64,000 nt of DNA from Chryseobacterium limigenitum (GTDB lineage: Bacteria; Bacteroidota; Bacteroidia; Flavobacteriales; Weeksellaceae), in assembly GCF_900114875.1 (NCBI RefSeq), contig NZ_FPKW01000010.1, positions 1 through 64,000 on the forward strand, given 5' to 3'. This document shows, one piece after another, positions 44,825-52,536 of this stretch. The position numbers and the translations under genes were made by a program. The notes under the pieces were generated by a model. The model saw only the letters and a list, made by a program, of their open reading frames with translations. It was not told where the DNA came from and made no database searches. The stretch's first letter is position 1. Each line of letters opens with the position of its first letter.

Positions 44825-44991
44825 TACTTAGATTTCAAATACAGGGTAATAAATCTGGCTACCAACGTAGAAATTCCCAAAATAATAAACATAATGGCGA
44901 ATTTCTTTGAACTTCTAAAACCCGGATTGTTTGTTTTCTTTAAAAATATTCCAAATATGATAAACAGGATCGGTAAAGCAATTTGCAGCAT
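44824..44991 (-). CDS. 55-aa two-helix membrane protein
   Basis: Small ORF M-L-Q-I-A-L-P-I-L-F at the start, LYLKSK at the end. Two hydrophobic segments (about 2-18 and 31-48) flank a basic loop KKTNNPGFRSSKK. Its ATG overlaps the mvaA stop codon as TAATG and its own stop overlaps the next gene's ATG as TAATG, strong evidence that it is translated. No family recognised. Confidence 0.8.
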   Translation of the reverse strand: MLQIALPILFIIFGIFLKKTNNPGFRSSKKFAIMFIILGISTLVARFITLYLKSK

Positions 44992-46319
44992 TATTTGTTT
45001 CTTAATCTGTTAAATTCATTGATAACTTCGTGATGTGTAACGGTTTTATCTTTAAAATAGGTCACAAAATGCTGTTTTTCTTCTTCCGTAGCTCCCATTT
45101 GATTCAGAATATTGAATAAATGCATTTTCATATGACCTTTTTGAATCCCCGTTGTCACCAAAGAACGTAATGCGCCAAAGTTTTGAGCCAGACCGGAAAC
45201 TGCCAAAATACTCATCAATTCCTGAGCAGAAGGTTTTCCTAGTAAGGCTAAAGAGAATTTTACCAAAGGGTGAAGATTCGTTAAACCTCCTACAACTCCT
45301 ACAGAAATCGGAAGATCGATCCAGAATCTGAAAATTCCGTTATCGGTTGTACAATGCGTTAATGACCTGTATTTACCGTCTCTTGCTGCGTATGCATGCG
45401 CACAAGCTTCTGTTGCCCTGAAATCATTTCCTGTTGCAATTACCACAGCATCCACCCCATTCATCACACCTTTATTATGAGTTGTCGCACGGAAAGGCTC
45501 AATTTCAGCAATCGTAACCGCCTGTTTGAATTTTCTTGCAAACTCTTCATTGGAAATTCCGCTGTCGTCTTTTAAGTCTTCAATTTTACAGGAAACCTCC
45601 GCCCTTACGATACAATCAGGTGTGAAATTAGAAAGAATATTCATTACAATCTGTAATGAATTCTTTTCTTCCTGCGTGAAAGATTCGCTTGTTGCAACTT
45701 CCTGCTTCAATGTCTTTCCAAACTGCTCAAGACAAGAATTAATAAAGTTGGCGCCCATTGAATCTACCGTATCAAAGCTTGCTTTAAGCTGGTAATAATT
45801 AGGCATTTCAGCAGTTTTATCAATCAATTTTATATCTAAAATTCCGCCGCCACGATTTCTCATGTTTGCCGTGATGTCATTGGTAGCTTCAATCAGTTGT
45901 TTCTTTAAATTGAAATTAAAAAAATTAAGCAGTTTATGAGGTTCTACATTAAATATAAAGTGCGTATGACCTAATTTCTCAGTATTGATGATTGTTGTTT
46001 TAAAACCACCTTTATCAATCCAGAACTTTGCAGCCTTTGAAGCTGCCGCCACCACAGAACTTTCTTCAACGGCCATCGGAAGAGCGAATAATTTTCCGTC
46101 AATTAAGAAATTAGGGGCAATTCCGTAAGGCATATAAAAATTGGAGATCGTGTTTTCAGAAAACTCATCATGAAGCTTCTGAAGATCAGCACTTTCGTTC
46201 CAATATTGTTTTAATATATTTTGATATTCTTCGTTTCCTTCAAGATATTCTGTGACAAGCCAGTCGATTTTCCCTTGTTTTGTTAATTTGGAAAAACCTT
46301 CTACGGGTTTATGGTTCAT
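44991..46319 (-). CDS. mvaA: Hydroxymethylglutaryl-CoA reductase, class II
   Basis: 442 aa. It interconverts HMG-CoA and mevalonate; in flavobacteria this serves the mevalonate route to isoprenoids. Class II features: GFSKLTKQGKIDWL near the N-terminus, the catalytic Glu in VEESSVVAAASKAAKFW near residue 82, THNKGVMNGVDAVVIATGNDFRA with the catalytic Lys and Asp near residue 275-295, and the His-bearing C-terminus (KGHMKMHLFNIL). No membrane domain, as expected for class II. First gene of a five-gene, tightly packed minus-strand unit. Confidence 0.95.
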   Translation of the reverse strand: MNHKPVEGFSKLTKQGKIDWLVTEYLEGNEEYQNILKQYWNESADLQKLHDEFSENTISNFYMPYGIAPNFLIDGKLFALPMAVEESSVVAAASKAAKFWIDKGGFKTTIINTEKLGHTHFIFNVEPHKLLNFFNFNLKKQLIEATNDITANMRNRGGGILDIKLIDKTAEMPNYYQLKASFDTVDSMGANFINSCLEQFGKTLKQEVATSESFTQEEKNSLQIVMNILSNFTPDCIVRAEVSCKIEDLKDDSGISNEEFARKFKQAVTIAEIEPFRATTHNKGVMNGVDAVVIATGNDFRATEACAHAYAARDGKYRSLTHCTTDNGIFRFWIDLPISVGVVGGLTNLHPLVKFSLALLGKPSAQELMSILAVSGLAQNFGALRSLVTTGIQKGHMKMHLFNILNQMGATEEEKQHFVTYFKDKTVTHHEVINEFNRLRNK

Positions 46320-46447
46320 ATGGATAGATTTTTATTTCTTATTATATGGATGATAAATCGCAAGTTTACGATTTAACGCATAAATTGATGACCGTAAATA
46401 TAGTAATTTTGTCTCTGTAATATATTGATAACTTCCATGAAAAAAGA

Positions 46448-46478
46448 TTGACATTTATCAATTTTGGAACTACATTTG
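46448..46478 (+). promoter_or_regulatory. Promoter of the radical-SAM/DNA-metabolism pair
   Basis: TTG at 46448-46450, 20 nt, TACATTTG at 46471-46478, then 42 nt to the ATG at 46521. A good match to the flavobacterial consensus. Confidence 0.65.
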
Positions 46479-46520
46479 AACAGAAAATAATATTTAATAA
46501 TAACATTTTCAATTAAAAAA

Positions 46521-47768
46521 ATGAATTTTGACCGTCTGAAAGAAAAACTCGAAATCCTTGCCGATGCCGCGAAATATGATGTTTCATGCTCATCCAGCGG
46601 AGGATCGAGAAAGAATAAAAAAGGCGCTTTGGGAGACAGTTCTGCAAGCGGAATTTGTCATACCTATACGGAAGACGGACGATGTGTTTCTCTTCTCAAA
46701 ATTCTATTGACCAATCACTGCATTTACGACTGTGCCTACTGTGTTTCCAGAAGTTCGAATGATATTAAAAGAGCCGGATTTACAGTGGATGAGGTAGTTG
46801 ATCTAACAATAAATTTTTACCGAAGAAATTATATTGAAGGACTATTTTTAAGCTCAGGTATCTTTAAAAATGCCGACACGACGATGGAACGCTTGGTTCG
46901 TGTTGCGAAAAAATTACGCCTTGAAGAGAATTTTAACGGGTATATTCATTTAAAATCAATTCCTGGTGCGAGTGACGAATTGATGCAGGAAGCCGCTTTG
47001 TACGCCGACAGATTTGAAATTCCTACAGAAAGCGGACTGAAATTACTGGCTCCTGAAAAAAATCGACAGGATATGCTTAATCCGATGAAATATATTCAGA
47101 ATGGGATTGCACAATACAAAGATGAAAAGAAAATCTTCAGGAAAGTTCCAAAGTTTGCGCCTGCAGGACAATCTACTCAAATGATTGTTGGTGCAACGAA
47201 TGAAAATGATTTACAAATCATCAAAGTTGCAGACCATTTTTATAAAAATTTTAATCTGAAAAGAGTCTATTACTCTGGCTATGTTCCTGTTTTGGAGGAT
47301 AAAAGATTGCCTTCTTTAACGACAGCAGTTCCGATGCTTAGGGAAAACCGTTTGTATCAATCGGATTGGCTGATGCGTTTTTATGGTTTTAAAGCGGAAG
47401 AAATTTTAGATCCAAATATGCCGTTTCTTGATTTGGAAGTTGATCCGAAATTGAGCTGGGCATTGAGACATTTGCATCAATTTCCTATTAACCTTCAAAC
47501 TGCGGATTATCAAATGATTTTAAGAATTCCAGGAATTGGTGTGAAAACAGCTCAGAAAATTGTCAGTGCAAGACGTTTTCAGATTTTAACGATGGATCAT
47601 CTTAAAAAATTAGGAGCAGCCGTGAATCGGGCGAGATATTTTATTGATTTTAATGCAGGAAACGCTTATTTGAGATATTTAACGGATAAAAATTTGAGAA
47701 AATTATTGATTGGAGGAAGCTCTTCTAAATTTCATAATCAGTTTTCGCAGCAGTTGACTTTATTTTAA
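46521..47768 (+). CDS. Radical SAM protein, putative DNA modification/repair (TIGR03916-type)
   Basis: 415 aa. The radical-SAM cluster motif CIYDCAYC gives Cys 67, 71 and 74 (CxxxCxxC). The C-terminal third has helix-hairpin-helix DNA-binding elements (LRIPGIGVKTAQKIVSARR near residue 340). In this family, named as a putative DNA modification or repair radical SAM protein, the gene is nearly always followed by the partner found here. N-terminal Ser/Gly-rich CSSSGGSRKNKKG is also conserved. Actual lesion or modification unknown. Confidence 0.92.
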   Translation: MNFDRLKEKLEILADAAKYDVSCSSSGGSRKNKKGALGDSSASGICHTYTEDGRCVSLLKILLTNHCIYDCAYCVSRSSNDIKRAGFTVDEVVDLTINFYRRNYIEGLFLSSGIFKNADTTMERLVRVAKKLRLEENFNGYIHLKSIPGASDELMQEAALYADRFEIPTESGLKLLAPEKNRQDMLNPMKYIQNGIAQYKDEKKIFRKVPKFAPAGQSTQMIVGATNENDLQIIKVADHFYKNFNLKRVYYSGYVPVLEDKRLPSLTTAVPMLRENRLYQSDWLMRFYGFKAEEILDPNMPFLDLEVDPKLSWALRHLHQFPINLQTADYQMILRIPGIGVKTAQKIVSARRFQILTMDHLKKLGAAVNRARYFIDFNAGNAYLRYLTDKNLRKLLIGGSSSKFHNQFSQQLTLF

Positions 47769-47880
47769 ACTTTTTAAACACAAATTGCGCAAATAATTTT
47801 CACGAATTTCACTAATAATTCTAAAACTTAAATATCAATTCATTCTAAAACTCCAAAACCCTATAATTCTCCAACTCAAC

Positions 47881-48639
47881 ATGACTACCCTCCTCTACGA
47901 CGGAAGTTTCGACGGGCTTTTCACAGCGATATTTGAAGTTTTCGAATATCGTTACAGAGATGTAGAAATTGTAAGCAGAGAAAAGTTTCATCAGGAAAAT
48001 ATTTTTGCGGAAATCCATGACGTGATTACGCAAACTGAAAAAGCAGAAAGAGTTTTAAATAAATTAGAACAAAACATCGGCAAATCCGGAGTCCATGAAT
48101 TGCTGAAAGTGTATTTATCTGAGGATTTGGAGCTAGAACAGCTTATTTTATCCGCAGTCAAACAATCGATTCAACATCCAACCGAAAACATTCTGCAAAA
48201 TTATGCAGATAATGATATGTTGAAAATCTCTAAAATCTGCAAATCTGTAAGTCGAGAAAGACATAGAATGACCGCCTTTGTTCGTTTTGAAAAAATGCAG
48301 GATGATGTTTTTTTTGCTAAAATTGATCCCGATTTCAATGTACTCCCTTTAATTCGTAAACATTTTAAAGACCGTTACCAAGATCAAAAGTGGATGATTT
48401 ATGATCTGAGAAGAAACTACGGAATTTTGTATGATCTGGAAAACTGCGATTTCTTTTATCCTGATGAAAAATTAGATTTAAATAAATATCAACAGAAGTT
48501 TCACGATGAGGAAACTCAATATCAGAGGCTTTGGCAACGATATTTTACAAAGACTAATATTGTAGAAAGGAAGAATTTGAAATTGCATATCCAACATGTT
48601 CCAAGGAGGTACTGGAAGTATTTGACGGAGAAGAATTGA
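47881..48639 (+). CDS. DNA-metabolism partner protein (TIGR03915-type, DUF4130)
   Basis: 252 aa. Starts MTTLLYDGSFDGLFTAIFEVFE, the signature beginning of the TIGR03915 family, which always travels with the radical-SAM protein upstream. It contains SVSRERHRMTAFVRFEKM near residue 120-140 and the later FKDRYQDQKWMIYDLRRNYGILYD (in parts: WMIYDLRRNYG), with similarity to uracil-DNA-glycosylase-associated DUF4130. The intergenic gap is 112 bp. The pair probably acts on DNA, but the reaction is unknown. Confidence 0.9.
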   Translation: MTTLLYDGSFDGLFTAIFEVFEYRYRDVEIVSREKFHQENIFAEIHDVITQTEKAERVLNKLEQNIGKSGVHELLKVYLSEDLELEQLILSAVKQSIQHPTENILQNYADNDMLKISKICKSVSRERHRMTAFVRFEKMQDDVFFAKIDPDFNVLPLIRKHFKDRYQDQKWMIYDLRRNYGILYDLENCDFFYPDEKLDLNKYQQKFHDEETQYQRLWQRYFTKTNIVERKNLKLHIQHVPRRYWKYLTEKN

Positions 48640-48698
48640 TTTTTTATTTTAATAGATTATTTTGTGAAAATCTGTGGTCAAAATACTTATATAAATCT

Positions 48699-48815
48699 GG
48701 GCGTGCCCCTCGCCAAAGCAAACCCGGAGCTCGGGTCGGGCTTCTCCGGGCTCCACTTCGTTTCGGTGCTTTGCACTGCTCGCTTCGCTCGCACCCTCCA
48801 TATCCCTCACGCAAA
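48699..48815. repeat. GC-rich dispersed repeat element
   Basis: A patch of GC-rich DNA in an otherwise AT-rich spacer: GGGCGTGCCCCTCGCC, GAGCTCGGGTCGGGCTTCTC, CGCTTCGCTCGCACCC and a final CCCTCACGC. I recall closely similar blocks scattered in Flavobacterium and Chryseobacterium intergenic regions. The two short ORFs that cross it are not real genes. No promoter or gene is otherwise evident from 48640 to 49109. Confidence 0.7.
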
Positions 48816-49109
48816 ACTGTCAGTCCAAAGAATTGGTCAGCACGAAATATCGATAAGCTAAAATCCCTCTCTGAATTTTGGTAAGATCGCTTTATTGATT
48901 TTATTGACGAGTTTAAAAAATGATTTTTTCATAACTTTATATTTTAATGAGAAACACCATTGAAGCTATTAGAGTTCAAAAATGATGCAAAACAAATAAT
49001 ACTGTATTCTATCCTTTCGTAACTTTGCTGAGTGAAACGCCTTTGCGAACTTAAAAACACTAAGTTTGTAAAAAAAAGCTTTGCAATCTTTGCGTTAAAA
49101 ACCAAAAAA

Positions 49110-49406
49110 ATGGACGAAATATTCAAACAGCAAGTCTGGGAAATTACCAAGCTCGTTCCCAAAGGAAGAGTAACAAGTTATGGAGCTATTGCAAAAGCAG
49201 TCGGTTACCCCAATCATTCACGACATGTGGGAAAAGCAATGGGAGGCTGCCCGAAAGATGTTCCGGCTCATCGTGTTATTTCAAGTTCAGGAACTTTATC
49301 CGTTCCGGAATTTCAAGTTAAATTAGAAGCAGAAGGAATTGAGGTTGAAAATTTCAGAATTAAAAATTTCAAGAAACTATTTTGGAATCCATTGGAAGAA
49401 TTATAG
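49110..49406 (+). CDS. Alkyltransferase-like protein (MGMT family without active Cys)
   Basis: 98 aa from the ATG at 49110; an upstream frame extends to 49032 but that part looks non-coding. The sequence is the DNA-binding domain of O6-alkylguanine-DNA alkyltransferase: VPKGRVTSYGAIAKAVGYP, HSRHVGKAM. The active site should read PCHRV; here it is PAHRV (residues 52-56), Ala in place of Cys. Such alkyltransferase-like proteins bind O6-alkylguanine and mark it for nucleotide excision repair rather than removing the alkyl group. It is the third DNA-damage-related gene in this stretch after the radical-SAM pair. Confidence 0.92.
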   Translation: MDEIFKQQVWEITKLVPKGRVTSYGAIAKAVGYPNHSRHVGKAMGGCPKDVPAHRVISSSGTLSVPEFQVKLEAEGIEVENFRIKNFKKLFWNPLEEL

Positions 49407-49476
49407 GATTTCTACAGCTCAGCAAATAAAAAATACGGCTGAGTACCTTTTTTTAGTGAAAAATGTTTGAGGAGTT

Positions 49477-49484
49477 TAGTTTTG
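49477..49484 (+). promoter_or_regulatory. -7 box of the secreted hydrolase gene
   Basis: TAGTTTTG, 21 nt upstream of the ATG at 49506. A TTG at the ideal distance is not seen. Confidence 0.4.
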
Positions 49485-49505
49485 TCTCATAAAATAAATG
49501 AAACC

Positions 49506-50300
49506 ATGAAAACAAAGCTTTTATCTACCGTATTTTTCTTATTTACCATTTGCTTATCAAAGGCACAAATGGACGATAAATTTTACCAGCCGAGTAAAGA
49601 AATGAAGCCATTAGAATTTTCAAATGTAAAATTCATTGCACTTCCTGTAGAGAATGATACGATCACTGCGGTAGTGTTGAAACCTCAAACCAACAACATT
49701 AAGAAAACGATTTTATTTTTCCATGGTGCGAATGGAAATGTTTCGACTTATCAATATATTACAAAGCCATTGGTGGATGATGGTTTTCAAATCGTAATGA
49801 TAGATTTCAGAGGATACGGAAAATCAACAGGAAAACCTACTCATGTTAACGTAGCTTCAGACGGGCAAAAAATGTTTGACTTCTTACTAAGTAAGCCTGA
49901 GATCAAAAACACTAAAATATATATTTACGGAGCTTCATTAGGTTCTCAGATTGCGACTCATTTGGCAAGAGAAAATAAAGAGAAAATATCTGGATTGATC
50001 ATAGATGGCGGGATGTCATCATTTGCAGACATAGCAACAGTTCATGCTCCTCAGTACAAAGATTTTATTAACCAAATGTTACAAAACGTTTACTCGGCAA
50101 AAGAAGATGTAAAATATACGCAAGGTCTTCCTAAGCTATTTATCTATAGTAAAAATGATAAAACAATTCCTTTTTCTCAAGGACAGGAATTTTTTGGAAA
50201 TGCCTCGGAACCTAAACAATTTCTTGAAAACACATCAGATCATATTCAAGGTTTAAAAGATGAGCCTAAAGAGATTTTAAAGGCAATTGAGAACTTATAG
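49506..50300 (+). CDS. Secreted alpha/beta hydrolase
   Basis: 264 aa from the ATG at 49506; the 13-codon upstream extension overlaps the promoter. Signal peptide MKTKLLSTVFFLFTICLSKA. Hydrolase core: ILFFHGANGNVSTYQYI (oxyanion), MIDFRGYGKSTG, nucleophile elbow YGASLGSQ, Asp in SKNDKTIPF and His in TSDHIQGL, so the catalytic triad is complete. It resembles BAAT/dienelactone-hydrolase-like and YqiA-type serine hydrolases in Bacteroidetes. Substrate unknown. Ends at a strong terminator. Confidence 0.88.
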   Translation: MKTKLLSTVFFLFTICLSKAQMDDKFYQPSKEMKPLEFSNVKFIALPVENDTITAVVLKPQTNNIKKTILFFHGANGNVSTYQYITKPLVDDGFQIVMIDFRGYGKSTGKPTHVNVASDGQKMFDFLLSKPEIKNTKIYIYGASLGSQIATHLARENKEKISGLIIDGGMSSFADIATVHAPQYKDFINQMLQNVYSAKEDVKYTQGLPKLFIYSKNDKTIPFSQGQEFFGNASEPKQFLENTSDHIQGLKDEPKEILKAIENL

Positions 50301-50324
50301 AGATTGATTTGTTTGGATAAAAAA

Positions 50325-50355
50325 GTTTCGGGGTCGACTTTGTCGACCCCGAAAC
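50325..50355. terminator. Bidirectional terminator
   Basis: Near-perfect stem GTTTCGGGGTCGA / TCGACCCCGAAAC with a 5-nt loop between the hydrolase and htpG, which converge. Flanking T-runs are short, but the stem is very stable. Confidence 0.75.
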
Positions 50356-50374
50356 CACAATATAATTAATTGAA

Positions 50375-52267
50375 CTATTTTTCCAGTTGTTTATAGCTTC
50401 TTTGGATAAAATCGGTAAGATCTTTTCCTTTCAATAAGTTTTGAGAAAGTTTAGCTAGATCTAAAGCATGCTTTATTAATCCTTCTTTCTCTTCGGTATT
50501 TTCAGTTTTTAAGATCTGGTTGGCAAATTCACTGTTGGAGTTTACAACCAAATTATACATTTCTGGGAAACCGCCCATTCCAAACATTCCGCCACCGCCG
50601 GTTGCCTGCATATCCTTCATTCGTCTCATGAATTCGGGCTGAGTGATGGTGAACGGAGCATCATTACTTTCCAAATCTTCCAGCTGAACAGTGAATTTTT
50701 TATCCTGAACCGCATCTTCAACATTCTTTTTTAATGATTCTTTTTCAGTTTCATTTAATTTAGAAATAGTTGGTTCGTCTTTTTTGATCAGATTATTTAC
50801 ATGATCAGCATCCACTCTTGCAAATGAGACTTTCTCCTTAGAAGTTTCCAGTTTTTGAATAACGTGAGGAATGATATGAGAATCTAAAAGAAGAACTTCA
50901 TATCCTTTATCTTTTGCAGACTGAATATAGCTGTGCTGCTCATCAGCATTAGAAGCATAAAGAATGATTAAATTACCATCTTTATCTGTCTGTGTCGGCT
51001 TCAGTTTTTCTTCCAACTCATTCCAAAGGAAATATTTTCCGTCAGTGGTAGGATATAAAGTGAATTTGTCTGCCTTTTCTGCAAATTTTTCTTCAGTAAC
51101 GATTCCGTATTCAATAACTATTTTAATGTCATTCCATTTTTGTTCGTAATCCTGACGGTTTTCGTTAATTAAAGAAGCCATTTTGTCGGCTACTTTTTTA
51201 GTGATATAAGAAGAAATTTTCTTTACAGCACCATCCGCCTGAAGATAAGAACGGGAAACGTTCAACGGAATATCAGGAGAATCAATTACTCCACGAAGAA
51301 GCATTAAGAAATCCGGAACGATGCCTTTTACTTCATCTGTTACGTATACTTGGTTTTGGTATAATTGAATTTTATCTTTCTCGATATTTAAATTGTTGCT
51401 CAATTTAGGGAAGAATAAAATCCCTGTTAAGTTGAAAGGATAATCAACATTCAAGTGAATATTGAATAAAGGCTCCTCAAACTGCATTGGGTACAACTCG
51501 TGATAGAATGACATATAATCTTCACTCGTCAAATCACTTGGAGCAACCGTCCATGCCGGAGTTGGGTTGTTGATGATGTTGTCTACTTCTTCAGTTTCAG
51601 CAACCGCATCTTCCGGAGCGTCCTCTGGTAAAGGTAAAGTGTGCGTTTTTGTTCCGAACTTAATAGGAACTGGCATGAATTTGTTATACTTTAATAATAA
51701 TTCACGGATTTTTGCTTCCTCTAAAAACTCTAATGAATCTTCTGCAATATGAAGAATGATCTCGGTTCCTCTGTCGGTTTTATCTGTTGTCTCTTCAAGA
51801 GTAAATTCCGGGCTTCCGTCGCAGATCCAACGAACTGCTGGTTCATCTTTGTAAGATTTAGTTAAGATTTCAACTTTTTCAGCCACCATAAACGCTGAGT
51901 AAAATCCAAGTCCGAAATGACCGATAATTCCTGAATCTTTTGCGGTGTCTTTATATTTTTCTAAGAACTCTTCAGCTCCTGAAAAAGCAACTTGATTGAT
52001 GTATTTTTCAACTTCTTCCGCAGTCATTCCAATTCCCTGGTCGATGATGCGAAGTGTTTTTTGTTCTTTATCAATTTTCACTTCAAGCTTCGGATTTCCG
52101 TACTCTACTTTTGCTTCGCCGATACTTGTTAAATGTTTCAATTTTAAAGTAGCATCCGTTGCATTTGAGATCAACTCTCTTAAGAATATTTCGTGATCAC
52201 TGTAAAGAAATTTCTTGATAAGCGGGAAAATATTTTCCACAGATACATTAATATTTCCTTTAGTCAT
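50375..52267 (-). CDS. htpG: Hsp90-family chaperone HtpG
   Basis: 630 aa, the normal length. GHKL ATPase domain: IFPLIKKFLYSDHEIFLRELISNATDA (in parts: LRELISNATDA), IIDQGIGMT and GHFGLGFYSAFM. Middle domain: FNIHLNVDYPFNLTGILFFP in the client-binding part; C-terminal dimer region to the end. An acidic insertion (EDAPEDAVAETEEVDNI) lies near residue 220. It folds or stabilises proteins under stress, in the cytoplasm. Upstream lie TGACA repeats that may be stress-control elements. Confidence 0.97.
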   Translation of the reverse strand: MTKGNINVSVENIFPLIKKFLYSDHEIFLRELISNATDATLKLKHLTSIGEAKVEYGNPKLEVKIDKEQKTLRIIDQGIGMTAEEVEKYINQVAFSGAEEFLEKYKDTAKDSGIIGHFGLGFYSAFMVAEKVEILTKSYKDEPAVRWICDGSPEFTLEETTDKTDRGTEIILHIAEDSLEFLEEAKIRELLLKYNKFMPVPIKFGTKTHTLPLPEDAPEDAVAETEEVDNIINNPTPAWTVAPSDLTSEDYMSFYHELYPMQFEEPLFNIHLNVDYPFNLTGILFFPKLSNNLNIEKDKIQLYQNQVYVTDEVKGIVPDFLMLLRGVIDSPDIPLNVSRSYLQADGAVKKISSYITKKVADKMASLINENRQDYEQKWNDIKIVIEYGIVTEEKFAEKADKFTLYPTTDGKYFLWNELEEKLKPTQTDKDGNLIILYASNADEQHSYIQSAKDKGYEVLLLDSHIIPHVIQKLETSKEKVSFARVDADHVNNLIKKDEPTISKLNETEKESLKKNVEDAVQDKKFTVQLEDLESNDAPFTITQPEFMRRMKDMQATGGGGMFGMGGFPEMYNLVVNSNSEFANQILKTENTEEKEGLIKHALDLAKLSQNLLKGKDLTDFIQRSYKQLEK

Positions 52268-52315
52268 AATAATTTAGTTTTGATTTGTTTTATTATTCAC
52301 AAAAAAAATACCACG

Positions 52316-52338
52316 CGTCAGAAAGTGACAGATTGACA
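52316..52338 (-). promoter_or_regulatory. Candidate heat-shock control element upstream of htpG
   Basis: TGACA occurs at 52326-52330 and 52334-52338, eight bases apart, plus a related GTCAG just before. It lies about 60 bp upstream of the htpG start. No operator of this form is known to me with certainty, so this is a candidate only. Confidence 0.3.
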
Positions 52339-52536
52339 TTATTTTTTTTGCAGGAAGAAGGAAGCTTGAGGAAGGTAGTTATAGTATCGTCCTTTAATTT
52401 CGGAGAGAGGCGAACCTTTAGCAGGATTGAAGTACCAAGGTAATTTTGTCTGTCTCCCTCTTCCATTAAAATTACAACTGTGTAATATGAATTTTCAATG
52501 AAATGTCTTACTTTTAATCCTTAAATTTTTTTTAAA

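Noticed and set aside
48636-48884. Short plus-strand ORFs across the GC-rich block (also 48664-48861)
   Set aside because: Composition follows the repeat, not coding; no start signal and overlapping frames. They are products of high GC with few stops.
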